29,057 nt of DNA from Pavlovales sp. CCMP2436 (GCA_026770615.1 MU631319.1:141537-170593); one strand, 5' to 3'. Shown: positions 1-9,789, numbered from the stretch's first letter. Notes: generated by a model from the letters alone, not told the origin. Translations and numbers: made by a program.

Positions 1-145
1 TAATAACTAACAGGCAGAAGCTCGAGCTGCTCGGAGGTGCAGACGCGTGTATAACTAAAATATAATATCTAACCCTATCAGTAACTAATAACTAATAACT
101 AATAACTAAAAGGCAGAAGCTGGAGCTGCTCGGAAGTGCAGACGC
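1..145. repeat. ~45-bp direct repeat, two copies
   Basis: Copies at 1-46 and about 100-145 share the order TAATAACTAA, then GGCAGAAGCT, GAGCTGCTCGGA and GTGCAGACGC, with about three mismatches. They are separated by an AT-rich stretch with several TAATAAC units (79-109). A related but weaker echo, GGACTGCC followed by CTGCGGTAC-like sequence, recurs at 154-175 and 221-243. No coding potential is visible. This may be the edge of a longer repeat starting outside the window. Confidence 0.6.
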
Positions 146-364
146 TCTCGAAGGACTGCCGCTACTACGGTACTCCTTTTTTTTTCATACATGCATACAC
201 ACACTTCCCATTATTTTTGACGGACTGCCACTGCTGCGGTACGCTGATAAAAATACCAAACCAAACCGAACATGCTCCCTCACTTCCCCCCCCTTAAACA
301 AACCTCTAGCCGCACATCTCCCATTCTCTTTCCAACCCACTCCCAATCCTTTCTCCGTCGCAGC

Positions 365-1342
365 ATGCCGAGTAGCAGCAGCGCTGCCGAGTCAGCCGCT
401 CCCTACGACCTGCGAGCTTTGCACGCCAGCCTCGCACAGGTGCTTAAAAAAAAAAAAAAAAGGAGGGGGCACTGATCTGGTCTCGTTAAGGCATAGCATA
501 CAGCACACCCTATACAACACGCGTCTCGGCCCTGTCCGGCTGGCTAGAGGCCCCTTGGGGAATCGTGGCCGAGGGAAGAAGATAGCAGCCACCCTCGCGA
601 AAAGGGGCAGGCTCGGCGAGCTGCGCACAGCGCACGTCATTCTAGTATTATTATATAGCAATGGGCCCGTACACCTTCGGGGTTGCAAATCGGGGGACTT
701 TAAAAGAACTATTATTGAAAACGTTATATATAAGACTGTGCTATATAACACGCTGCAGGCTGAGACCGAGCGTGACGCGGCAAGAGCGGAGCTTGCAGCG
801 GCGCGCGAGGCCGCGCGCCGCTCTCGTAAGCAGCGGCAGGTGTGTTGCGTCCCCTCGCGTCCCCTCTGAACCCGGCCCTTGCGCGTCCCCTCTGAAGTCT
901 GAACCCGGCCCTGCGCGTCCCCTCTGAACCCACCCCTGCGTGCCCCTCCCGTAACGGCTCTGTAATGGCTTTGTAACGGCAGGCGCTGGCGGATCAGCTG
1001 ACGGCCGTCGAGGTCCAGCTCGCGACTTCAAACGCCGAAAGATCCGCGGGGGAGGAGGGCATCGCCGCCGCGTTCAGCGAGGTGGTCAAAGAGCTGCAGG
1101 CGCAGGTGCACGCGCTCACCAAGCAGCTTGGCGAGGCCGAGGCGCGCGCCGAGCATAACGCCCAGCGGGCCGGCGGCGCGAGGGAGGGCCAGTGTGGTAG
1201 CGGCGTAGATAATGTGGCGGGCGGCGAAGGCGCCGCGGAGGGCGGCTTGCCCCTCGCCCGCCCGGCGGGAAGCTCGGAGCTCGGCCCGGAGAAGGCCGGC
1301 CTTGGCCTCGCGGCGCGCCTCAGGTGGCGCGGCTCGCGATGA
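365..1342 (+). CDS. Small coiled-coil protein, three exons, unknown function
   Basis: The proposed exons are 365-439, 759-839 and 983-1342. Both introns are phase 0, start with GT and end with CAG. Joined, they give about 171 residues starting at the ATG at 365. Residues ~15-125 form one continuous heptad-rich helix spanning all three exons, rich in Ala, Glu, Arg and Leu (for example ETERDAARAELAAAREAA in exon 2 and VKELQAQVHALTKQL in exon 3). That continuity across both junctions is the best support for the splicing. The last ~45 residues are Gly/Ala-rich without heptads, so the true 3' end could lie at another splice site. No family is recognised; coiled coil suggests a structural or oligomerising role. 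The donor of exon 1 runs directly into a poly-A tract. Confidence 0.55.
848..941 (+). repeat. Short tandem repeat inside intron 2
   Basis: The segment GCGTCCCCTCTGAACC plus CGGCCCT-like sequence occurs about three times within the second intron of the coiled-coil gene. It looks like a local intronic minisatellite and carries no separate gene. Confidence 0.55.
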
Positions 1343-1359
1343 CCAGCCTAAATATACAG

Positions 1360-1494
1360 TTTACTACGTCTGCATGTAAACTAAGTAATATTAGTTTACT
1401 ACGTCTGCATGTAAACTAAGTAATATTAGTTTACTACGTCTGCATGTAAACTAAGTAATATTAGTTTACTACGTCTGCATGTAAACTAATATAA
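1360..1494 (+). repeat. 35-bp minisatellite, about four copies
   Basis: Units begin at 1360, 1395, 1430 and 1465, the last being partial. Each contains GTTTAC, then TACGTCTGCAT, then GTAAAC, so each unit can form a 6-bp stem with an 11-nt loop, followed by an AAGTAATATTA spacer. Copies are essentially identical, indicating recent expansion. There are no unique spacers, so this is not a CRISPR array. It begins only 18 bases after the stop codon of the coiled-coil gene. Confidence 0.9.
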
Positions 1495-1499
1495 TATAG

Positions 1500-2234
1500 G
1501 TCCCATTCAGTGCAACGTTCGGCGTACAACGCTCGGCGTGCAGCAGCTTTCTGCGCAATAGGAGGTGCACTCCCGCATTGCAACATACAGGCGGCAGGCA
1601 CCAAGCGGCGCGAACCTGCTCAGGTCGAGCTGGGCGCGACAACGTCCTTGCGAGCCCGCCCAGCCGAGCAGGTGCACCTTGCGTCCGTTCAGCTTGAAGC
1701 AAGGCCAGCCCCACTGTGAGCCGGCGGTGGGTACCATCTCGCTGTAGCGCAGACGCCAGCCAGCTCGAGCGGCAGCCGGCATGGGAGGGTCAGCGCATCG
1801 GTCGTCTCGTGCGCTTGCGCTTATTTCATTCCACGCGTCGTCTCTCCGCCACGAACCTTACTCGTCGTCGCATCGCGCCGCAGCGACCCCTGCGCAGGCG
1901 CTATTTATATGTAGAGATATAACCCTTGGAAATTCGATTTATTGCACCCCCCCCAAACGCAGGAGGATTTATTTTACACACAAAAGCCAGGCATAACAAT
2001 GATCACTGTTCCTCGAGTAAGCTAATCTCTAGAGGAACCGAGATCACTCGTCCTAGTATTATAGTGATCTCTAGGCGCCACCCCGCAAATCTGACTTTCT
2101 GAGTGAGTGATCAGAAAGATCATTTAAAATGCTTTTGCTGGGCATACAGCGACCAGGATTTCCGTCAAGCCAATGAGAGAGCAGGGATGCACCAGCCACC
2201 ATGACAATTCTTATTTAAGAGCATTAAATACGCA
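1500..2234. other. Intergenic stretch without a recognised gene
   Basis: A minus-strand open frame at 1507-1782 has mixed, protein-like composition (SQWGWPCFKLNGRKVHLLGW), but it has no recognised family, clear start context or supporting splice partner. From 2000 to 2110 the DNA carries several short inverted pairs built on GAGATCAC/GTGATCTC. The remainder is AT-rich with nothing identifiable. Confidence 0.3.
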
Positions 2235-2399
2235 CACAGGGGATTGCGGGCAATAAAAACCGCGAATTTAAGGCTGAGGCTGCAAATTCTTAGCAAAATA
2301 CATACAAACAATGGTTATAGATTTCGCTTAAATTGCGATTCAAGTGCACACAAAACGAGGCTCAGTTTCTTAACGTGACGGTTTCTTGTCCTTGCTGTA
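2235..2399 (+). mobile_element. MITE family A, decayed copy 1
   Basis: The left end ACAGGGGATTGCGGGCAATA matches the terminal repeat of the intact copies at 9790 and 23606. The interior shares GGCTGAGGCT, then CTTAGCAAA and ACATACAAACAATG with copy 2. The right end is degraded: only GACGGTTTCTT and a rough CTGTA remain. The element is non-autonomous, with no coding sequence. Confidence 0.7.
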
Positions 2400-2439
2400 C
2401 TCTTGTTTCGCCGTCACTCCAACGACCTTTTCAAATAAA

Positions 2440-3047
2440 GTTGAACTCCGGCGCGGAGCCTCAGCCGTCCCTCTTTGCTCGGCTGGAGCACGAAGTGCGA
2501 CTTTCGCAGCGTGGACAAGTCCGCGAAGCGCGCGCATTCCCGAGATCTAACGACACGCCAAGTTTGAAGGATGCCGAAGGTTAAAAAAAAGAAAAAAAAA
2601 CGCCCGGTACATAAGGTGGGTTTCGGCAGAAGGACGCGCGGACCTCAGACGTCCGCGGCTCCGCACCGACCTCAGACGCACGATGCGTGCAGCGAGTGAC
2701 GGCATTTAAAAGGCTTAACGTACGATGAATATTTAGGCCGCGAAGTGCGCGCTTCCCCGAGCTCCAGACGCCGTGTTTGGAGGAGGCCGAAGGTTTTTTT
2801 AAAATCGCCTGACAGGCCGAAGTCGAACCCCGGCGAGGAACCTCGAACCGTCGCTCTTCGCTCGGATGGAGCATGCAGCGCGCCTCTCGCAGCGTGGGCA
2901 AGGCCGCAAAGTACGCGCTTCCCCGGGCTCCGACGACACACAGCTTTGTAGTTGGCTCCAGACGCCGTGTTTGGAAAAGGCCGGAGGTTTTTAAATAAGC
3001 GAGCGCCTGACAGACGGCGTTGGGTTTCGGCAGAAGGACGCGCGGAC
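2440..3047 (+). repeat. Degenerate ~150-bp modules upstream of the SulP gene
   Basis: One module (2440-2590) and a second (2822-2998) align along their length. Shared blocks include CGGCG-GGA-CCTC, CTCGG-TGGAGCA, CGCAGCGTGG and GCCGAAGGTT or GCCGGAGGTT followed by an A/T run. A third partial copy lies at 2739-2800. The string GGGTTTCGGCAGAAGGACGC occurs at both 2618 and 3022, the second copy ending at the SulP start codon region. Long overlapping open frames on both strands here are by-products of GC-rich repeats and were not called. The region presumably holds the SulP promoter, but no core promoter element was recognised. Confidence 0.55.
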
Positions 3048-3055
3048 GAGGACGA

Positions 3056-3160
3056 GATGGCAAGTGGGAGTGCGGCAAGCGCAAACGCGGTCGAGATGGC
3101 AGACGGGAGTGCGGCCGGCGTTCACGCGGTCGAGATGGCAGGTGGGAGTGAGGCACGCAC
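3056..3160 (+). repeat. 39-bp tandem repeats in the SulP N-terminus
   Basis: GAGATGGCA recurs at about 3054, 3093 and 3132 with exact 39-bp spacing, giving three degenerate 13-residue repeats. They precede the membrane domain and are probably a disordered cytosolic tail. Confidence 0.7.
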
Positions 3161-6100
3161 GGTGGAGGAGAACGGCCTCACGGTGGTCGCGGACGTGCAC
3201 GCGCCGCCGAGCGCGTCCAAGCCGCGCAAGGACGGCGACCCACTGCCGTCGTGGTCGGAGATGAGCACGGCGGACAAGGTGGCCTACCTGAGGACTGAGG
3301 TGCTGCTGGGCATTGTCATAGCCTGCGCCCAGGTCCCAGAGTCCGTGTCGTTCGCCTTCCTCGCGCACGTTCGCCCGACTGTCGCGATCCACGCCGCCTG
3401 GATTCTCGGGCTTGTCTGTGCCCTCTTTGGTGGACGGCCGGGCATGATCCACGGGGCCTCGGGCGCGTTCGCGGCTGTCATCGCCGGCTTTCTCCCAAAG
3501 CCTGACTCGCTTGGCGGCAGTGGAGACGGGGTCGAGCTGCTCTTTCCCTCTGTGCGTTCGCTCCTATCCATGCTCCACCTCTGTCCGTCTGACTGTCCTA
3601 ATGCACCACTGATTGTCCATCCCTCACGCAATCTATTCCGCCAATCCCCTCCATAGGTGATGCTCGCCGGCGTGTTGATGGGCGTGGTGACTGTCGGCGG
3701 CGGCGCTCGCTTCATCACCATGATTCCTGAATCTGTCATGGTGGGATTCGCAAATGGGCTAGCCATCGTCATCGGGCGCGCGCAGTTACACCCGTTCGGA
3801 CACACTACCAGCGAGGGCGCGATGGAATGGAAGGAGGGCGCCGAGCTCGGGTTCATGATACTGATCATGTACGTAGTTCATACCGTCGCCTTTGACTGCC
3901 CCTCTGACCCTGTCCTATTCGCAGCCACTAACTGACCATCCCTCGCCCGATGCCCCGCGAATCGCCTCCGCAGGTTCGTCTCGATGGCGATCATGGAATT
4001 TGTTCCTAAGCTCCCATTCGCGTACGCAAAGCTCGTGCCATCCTCCCTCCTCGCCGTCGTCGTTGCCGTTGCGCTCGAGCAGACCATCCGCGCCGCCGGC
4101 TTCAGGACAGACACGATCGGCGACATCGCGGAGTTCTCGAAAGAGTCGCGCTTCCCAATCCCATTCTTTATCGATGACCACTACGACATGAGCGTGCTCC
4201 GCAGGTCGGGGGCCCTGATGGTGATCGTCGAGCAAGGCATCATGCTGTGCCTGGTTGGAGTTGTCGAGAGCCTTCTGACGACGGAGGTGGTTACTGAGAT
4301 CGTCAAGACTCCGGCAGACCACAACGGTGAGTAACTGTACAGCATCACAGTCCCAATGCCTGCACGTACACGTGCATTCGACCCACGATCCGCGCTTCAC
4401 TCACGCCACCCCCAACCTGCTTATCGAATCCCTTCCAGGTTACCAGGTATAATTTTATGGACAGTCAGACGCGAGCTTGAATCCCTGTCAGTAATATTAT
4501 ATTACTGACTGGGATTCAAGCTGGCGTCTGATATCCCTGCCAGTGTCGACTCATATTCATAACTTCATGATGTCGACACCTGCAGTCTGGGCCAGGTAGG
4601 CGAGATCAGTCTACGTATGTACATAAGGCGTCCAGGTGCGTTATGTGTGCGTTATATGTTATACGCCACCACTGCCTGCCCACACACGCACTACACTCTC
4701 TTACTTTCTCAAGTTGTGACTTACTTACGTCATCCCCGGACTTACTTACGTCATCTCCGCCACAAATCTAGCCCTCTGTGTTTCCTCACACGTGTACCCC
4801 CATGTGTATATAACCCATAACAGCGGTGCTCTGGTCCCTGGGCGCCGCAAACGCCATCTCCGGCTTCCTTGGTGGAATGGGAGGAAACGCAATGATTGCC
4901 CTCTCCCAGATCAACGGCCTCTCAGGCGGCCGCGGCAGAATCGCGCCAGCCACGACGGCGCTCTGTGTGATGGGCGTGGTAATGGGAGCTTACCCGTTGC
5001 TCAACACCGTTCCCGGTAAGCCACTGACACCTGCCCCCCTCCCCCTCCCCTCCTCCCCTCCCCTCCCCTCTCCACACACACACACACACACAAATCATCA
5101 TCATTAGCAAGCAACATCATCCGGATCTAATTTGCTCATTCTTCCTAACCCCCAACACTTAACCCCCCCCCCCCCAGTCTCGGCGCTGACGGGTGTGATG
5201 CTCGTCGTCGTGATACACACTTTCAGATGGAGCTCCCTTCCCTACATCGCCTCAGCCGTCCTCTCCAGCGAGCTTCGCGCGCGCTGTCGCTGGGGCAAGC
5301 ACCACCTTCCCGTCAAGGTGGACAGGTGGGACGCCTTGGTCGCAGTGACGGTTACCACAGTGACAGTCACGAACAACCTGGTGTATGCCGTCGGCGTCGG
5401 CGTGGTTCTGGCCGCGATTCGATTCGCGTGGGACGCGTCGCACAGGCTGCACGTCACGAGCGAGCTCAGGACCGACCGAGGGGGGAACAAGGTGAAGGTG
5501 TACGCTGCCCGTGGACATCTCTTTTTCGCAAATGCGATGCGCTTTCAGAAGTGGTTTGACCCGGATGGCGACCCTCAGAACGTACAGCTGCTGCTCGAGG
5601 ATGAGGAACTCGACCTGTCCGCACAGGTAACAACATCTCCCACGCCCCAAGAGTTTGATCTCTGCCCAGCCCTCTGCCCAGCGCCAACCAAGTTTGATTA
5701 CATACCCTTGCCCTTGTCCGAGCCCTAACCACAGCCCTGTATTGAGGAACTCGACACGACGAGGAACTCGTCCTGTACTCTTCATCTTCTTTCTCAACCC
5801 TAACTCTATTGTAGCCCATTGTGTACATTGTTCTTCTCCTCGAGTCTGCTGATGATCGCCTGCTGTTCCTTCGCACCTGAGCCTGCTGAGAATTTATCTT
5901 CGCGCCAGTAGGTCTGACGGTCCTCTACTGGCTATCTCTTGCTGACTGCCTGCGTCTGTCCCTGTCCCCAATCCTGACTCTGAACGTGACCCAAACCCTG
6001 ACCCTATCCGCAGACCGCCCTCGTCAAGCTGCAGCTCGAGTACTCATCGCGCGTCAAGGTGCTCACCATCAGCACGGGGCTCAGGAGCACGCCGGTCGCC

Positions 6101-6178
6101 ATCCCCGTGAAGTTGCAAGGCAGGGTGATCGCGACCCCCACCGAGGCCAAGCTGCGCGACATTCGCGTAGAATCTTGA
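3057..6178 (+). CDS. SulP-family anion (sulfate/bicarbonate-type) transporter with STAS domain
   Basis: Six exons join in frame to about 621 residues: 3057-3551, 3657-3868, 3974-4326, 4824-5015, 5178-5626 and 6014-6178. All introns are GT-AG. SulP proteins are multi-spanning membrane carriers of sulfate, bicarbonate or related anions with a cytosolic C-terminal STAS domain. Visible hallmarks are the first membrane segment with AQVPESVSFAFLAHV (residues ~91-105), GGRPGMIHGASGAFAAVIAG (~125-144), FITMIPESVMVGFANGLAI in exon 2, and the conserved GGMGGNAMI...GGRGR signature in exon 4. The STAS end includes VKVYAARGHLFFANA and DLSAQTALVKL. Length and order resemble bacterial-type SulP more than animal SLC26, which is my judgement from memory. 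The N-terminus carries three 13-residue repeats around EMA(S/D/G)GS. The substrate cannot be told from sequence. The start ATG follows GACGAG; upstream frames lack an ATG. The stop is TGA. Confidence 0.88.
4461..4531. mobile_element. Foldback element (family B core) in SulP intron 3
   Basis: The arm CAGACGCGAGCTTGAATCCC is followed after an AT-rich centre by GGGATTCAAGCTGGCGTCTG, its reverse complement with one mismatch. The centre, TCAGTAATATTATATTACTGA, extends the stem almost to the middle. The same arm recurs at 13258, 24459 and 27565, so this is a member of a dispersed family and not a splice structure unique to this intron. Confidence 0.75.
5744..5780 (+). repeat. Echoes of the exon 5 end inside SulP intron 5
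   Basis: GAGGAACTCGAC, from the last codons of exon 5 (5604-5615), recurs in the intron at about 5744 as GAGGAACTCGACACG and at about 5761 as GAGGAACTCGTCCTGT. The intron therefore contains degenerate copies of the adjoining exon. Confidence 0.55.
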
Positions 6179-6269
6179 TTGATTCATTGACAATGGCCGA
6201 GGCGCTAGCTACAACAATAGCTCTGTATAATACGAGATGAGGGTGTGAGTGAGTGTAGAGGTGCAGCTG

Positions 6270-6326
6270 AAGACCTGCTGGGACGGCGGATTCACTTCCA
6301 AAAGTGACGTCGTTATGAACCGCCGA
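6270..6326 (+). repeat. Dispersed repeat family D, copy 1
   Basis: This copy includes GACCTGCTGG, GGATTCACTT and AAAAGTGACGTCGTTATGA. It matches 9649-9700 and, reversed, 28531-28594. It lies about 90 bases after the SulP stop codon, so it could be transcribed with that gene's 3' end. Confidence 0.65.
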
Positions 6327-6462
6327 CAACGATGAGTGACCACTACATCAGCTATTTAATTATTGTTTGTTTCAAATTTGCTAAGAATATATATATTTAA
6401 TACGTAATATATATTTAATACGTAATATATCTTTTGTATAGTTACTAAGAATGTAATGTACA

Positions 6463-6468
6463 TTTATT
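6463..6468 (-). terminator. Possible poly(A) signal of the zinc-finger gene
   Basis: AATAAA on the minus strand lies about 9 bases beyond the stop codon of the zinc-finger array. The position is very close to the stop, so this is suggestive only. Confidence 0.3.
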
Positions 6469-6476
6469 ACATCTCA

Positions 6477-7699
6477 CTACGGCCACTCGCCGCTGTGCGT
6501 GCGCTTGTGCGCCGTGAGGTGGCCCGACTGCGTGGCCCTGAAGTCGCACCCGGGCTCGTCGCACGCGTACGGCTGCTCGCCGCTGTGCGTGCGCTTGTGC
6601 GTCGTGAGGCTGCCCGCCTCAGCCGCCCTGTAGTCGCAGCCCGGCTCGTCGCACGCGTGCGGCCGCTCACCGCTGTGCGTGCGCTTGTGCGCCGTGAGGT
6701 GGCCCGGCTGCGTGGCACTGAAGTCGCACCCGGGCTCGTCGCACGCGTACGGCCGCTCGCCGCTGTGCGTGCGCTTGTGCGTCGCGAGGAGGCTCGCGCT
6801 TGCGGCCCGGTACTCGCAACTGGGCTCGTCGCACACGTGCAACCGCTCGCCGCTGTGCGTGCGCTTGTGCCGCTCGAAGCTGCTCGTCGCAGCTGCCCGG
6901 TAGTCGCAGCCGGGCTCGTCACACGCGTACGGCCGCTCGTCGCTGTGCGTGCGCTTGTGCCTCGTGAGGTCGCCCGCTGTAGTGGCGCTGTAGCCGCAGC
7001 CGGGCTCGTCGCACGCATACGGCCGCTCGCCGGTCTGCATGCGCTTGTGCGCCGTGAGGTGGCGCGCCGTAGCGGCCCGGTAGTCGCAACCCGGTTCGTC
7101 GCATGCATGCGGCCGCTCGCCGCTGTGCGTGCGCTTGTGCCTCGTGAGGTCGCCCGCTGTAGTGACGCTGTAGTGACGCTGTAGCCGCAGCCAGGCTCGT
7201 CGCACGCATACGGCCACCCGCCAGTGTGCGTGTGCGTGTGCGCCGTGAGGTGGCGCGCCGTAGTGGCCCGGTAGTCGCAACCCGGTTCGTCGCATGCATG
7301 CGGCCACTCGCCGCTGTGCGTGCGCTTGTGCGTCGTGACGTGGCCCGTGGTAGTGGCCCGGCACGCGCAACCGGGCTCGTCGCACGCGAACGGCCGCTCG
7401 CTGCTGTGCGTGCACTTGTGCACCGTGAGGCTTCTCTCACTAAGTGCTTGGTATGTGCAGCCCGGCTCGTCACACGGGGAAGGACGCTCCCCCTCGTAAA
7501 CTTCCTCCTGCGTTGGCTTCGTTGGCGTCCGCGCGATCCCGTCTTCCCAGGCCGGCGCTGTATCGGTTCCGCGATACCGGTGAGACTGCCTGCCGTCCTC
7601 GTCGCGCTTGCCGCCGACGGTCGTGCAGTACTCGGAGGTGCCGGGCCCGTGCGCGCACGCCCCGGGCAGCTGCGAGCAAGGCCGTCGCTTTTGACCCAC
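6477..7699 (-). CDS. C2H2 zinc-finger array protein, eleven fingers, frame interrupted
   Basis: The array consists of 30-residue TFIIIA-type fingers of the form C-x4-C-x12-H-x3-H with HSGERP linkers; almost every finger carries CDEPGC. Arrays of this kind usually bind DNA in the nucleus. I count eleven fingers, read from 7480 down to the TAG at 6477-6479. The frame shifts within finger 4 because AGTGACGCTGT is present twice in tandem (7161-7171 and 7172-7182), whereas the equivalent place in finger 6 has one copy. Finger 5 ends HKRMQ, so its last zinc ligand is lost. The 5' end is uncertain: in the finger frame the first start-like codon at 7699 is GTG, while an ATG at 7716 opens a different frame, so an upstream exon or a short intron is likely. 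The gene is either a recent pseudogene or a polymorphic or sequencing duplication. Confidence 0.75.
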
Positions 7700-7893
7700 A
7701 TGGCAGCTTCCCGCATTTTTTAAAAAATGAATTCGTGTACATGACGATCTTTTCGACTGATCTTTTCGCAGTCCGAAGTCTCAATCGCCTCCCCGGCGCT
7801 CAACCCGACACCGGGAAGGGAGGTGCGGGGCCAAACCAACTGAACCAAAGGGTGCCCACGGAAAGGGGCCAAAGGCGTAAAGGACCAAGAATT

Positions 7894-7955
7894 GGTTTTG
7901 AATTCCCGACTTCGCCCCAAAGGGCTGGGGTCTATTACCATTAGACTAGGAATCA
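7894..7955 (-). other. tRNA-like segment (D-arm and A-box match), incomplete
   Basis: On the minus strand TAGTCTAATGG fits the Pol III A-box consensus, and GTCT-AATGGTAAT-AGAC folds as a 4-bp D-stem with a 9-nt loop. A CCCC/GGGG stem follows where an anticodon arm would be, but its loop is not 7 nt. There is no convincing T-arm or fully paired acceptor stem. This could be a tRNA pseudogene, a SINE head or a coincidence. Confidence 0.25.
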
Positions 7956-8095
7956 CTTGCAGGATCCTGCGGACCTTGGGCTGGTGAACATAGTTTTTAC
8001 TATCTTTAAACTGATTGTACTATTCTCGAACTGATTGTGCTATTTTTAAGAATCCAGTTTGTGATCTAAATCGGGGTACAAAGAAGAAAAGCTAA

Positions 8096-9368
8096 CCAAT
8101 CCTAGAGACAGCTGCTATTCGTGTCGCACTGAAACAGGCCCTGATTGCAGTAGTGGAAGAGGCCACAGACGACAACATATCTAAAGGCGGAGCCCGTTCT
8201 GCCGCATCAGCAGTCATGGCGAGGGAGGATTACTATGCGGGACAGATAGACCAGAAGGTTAAAGATAGCATAGACCAGGAAAGAGAGAGCTCTGCACAAG
8301 GCAGCTGGAAAGACGATGAAGGCCGACCCATAGTGATCAAGCGCGGGTTGCTGTAGAAGGAGGTGGTATCAAGCAGCCTCAGAATGCACTGCGGAGGTCT
8401 GCCCTGCTGCGAATGCAGATGAAGGCAGGAGATAAACCCACCGCACAGCACGGCCAACACTTTTACATGCTTGCCATTAGAGACAGCATGGTTAGAAAGG
8501 TGTTACTGCAAGTGCTCATCGTCACCCAGGCAAGCCCGATTAGCCTACCGCCCAAGAAAGCCAGTAGTGGCACTGGCCGGGTTGTTATTACTATCGGGGT
8601 ACCTAACGCTAGGACAAACACCTCACTACCCAACCCAGCGGGCCCACGGGCAGCAGGAAGAAAGGCTAGCAGAGCACAAAAAGCTCCTACAGAGGAAGAA
8701 GCCTTCACGATCACTGGAGATCTACGGACAAGCGAACCGGCTGGCAACCCGAGAGCGCCTCTAGCAAGGGTAAACCTAACCCGCGCAAGCATACAAGGTG
8801 ATGGAAACTGCCTTCCCTACGCTGTGCTGAGAAGCGCAGAAAGGACGGTTAGCTGGGAGGCAGCCATAGCAATACGAGATGCAGCAATCACACATGCCCG
8901 CAACCTTCCGCAACACATCCAGGAACAGTTGAATCTACGCAGACCGGAGAACGTAGGTGACTCTATGGGAATAACCTTGACCACCGGCTAATCCGTAACG
9001 TTTGGCCAATCGAAGCGCAAGCAAAGTACTGGCCGCCTCACTTCGGACCAAATCAGGCAGCATGGATGAACGATAATATGCTCCACAGCATCGCTACATG
9101 CGTAGGCAAAGATGCGGTTCTGATCAAGAGACTGGAGCAGGGACAAGTGCATAAATTCATCGCTATAAACCGCGCTGAGGCTCTGAACGGCCTCTTACCA
9201 TACAGCGCAAACGGAAACGGGTGGACAGCCCGGCCTAGAGCTAACGCAAAATCCTTACCTGAGCTTATCGCAGAGTCGCGCAACGGAGGAAGGATGATAT
9301 GCGTAATCTCCATCGATGAAGGCAAGACACACTTTGAAGCAACAGATGACAGTCTGACCCAAGGATAA
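8096..9368 (+). pseudogene. OTU-like cysteine protease ORF, frameshifted; probable retroelement relic
   Basis: Three consecutive frames give one protein-like stretch: 8096-8356, then about 8341-8965, then about 8961-9368, with shifts near 8340 and 8960. The second piece contains GDGNCLPYAVLRS (about 8797-8835), the catalytic Asp/Cys motif of OTU deubiquitinase-like proteases. The third contains WMNDNMLHSIATCVGKDAVL, resembling the WGD...L..A segment, and ends with THFEATD, the catalytic His region (His codon 9330-9332). The pieces thus appear in normal OTU order. There is no clear ATG for the first piece. OTU domains occur inside some algal non-LTR retrotransposons (the RandI/Dualen type) as well as in cellular and viral proteins. 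Retroelement LINE copies occur 7 kb away, but no direct link is seen. Confidence 0.55.
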
Positions 9369-9370
9369 GA

Positions 9371-9648
9371 AACCAGAAATTAAGACTGACGAAACCAAAA
9401 CGGCGAGGGGAGAGGAGAGGGGGAAGGTGAGAGCGAGGGTGAGGACGTGGTGGAGATGGGAACGGTGGCAGCGGCAGCCGCAGCAGCTCGAGAGAAGGAG
9501 ACGGCAAGCTGTGGTGAAAGTCGAACGTGAGCGGCTGGGACGACGACGACAGTGGCACATGGAAGGCGGCGGCGGCGGCGACAATGTGGCAAGGACATCG
9601 GCGTGTCCGGCATCTCAACGATGTAAATATTATTCAGTGGTGGTCACG
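9371..9648. other. Purine- and triplet-rich intergenic DNA
   Basis: The plus strand is rich in GAG, CGG and GGC triplets (9405-9600). Open frames exist on both strands but are low-complexity, and no gene is recognised. Confidence 0.4.
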
Positions 9649-9700
9649 AAGACCTGATTCACTTTTGAAAGTGACGTCGTTATGAGCCGACGACGACGAG
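9649..9700 (+). repeat. Dispersed repeat family D, copy 2
   Basis: GACCTGATTCACTTTT, then GAAAGTGACGTCGTTATGA and GCCGACGAC match copy 1 at 6270-6326. The upstream half seen in copies 1 and 3 is missing here. Confidence 0.65.
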
Positions 9701-9789
9701 CGGACACGAGCGGAATAAATTATAGTTGGAAACCCGAGTCCAGCCGCTACTTCTCACCCCGCCGCCTGGGACTAGACCAGGGGCTGGAG

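Noticed and set aside
61..110. Telomeric repeat near the window start
   Set aside because: CCCTA occurs once; the rest is TAATAAC-type sequence without telomere periodicity.
1360..1494. CRISPR-like array
   Set aside because: Units abut directly with no unique spacers, and the context is eukaryotic.
2581..3156. 191-residue minus-strand ORF upstream of SulP
   Set aside because: It overlaps the SulP start and consists of translated repeat modules; no domain or plausible start.
6456..7184. 242-residue plus-strand open frame over the zinc-finger array
   Set aside because: It is the antisense shadow of the 90-bp finger repeats; its apparent protein repeats (VRALVRREVARL) are the complement of finger codons.
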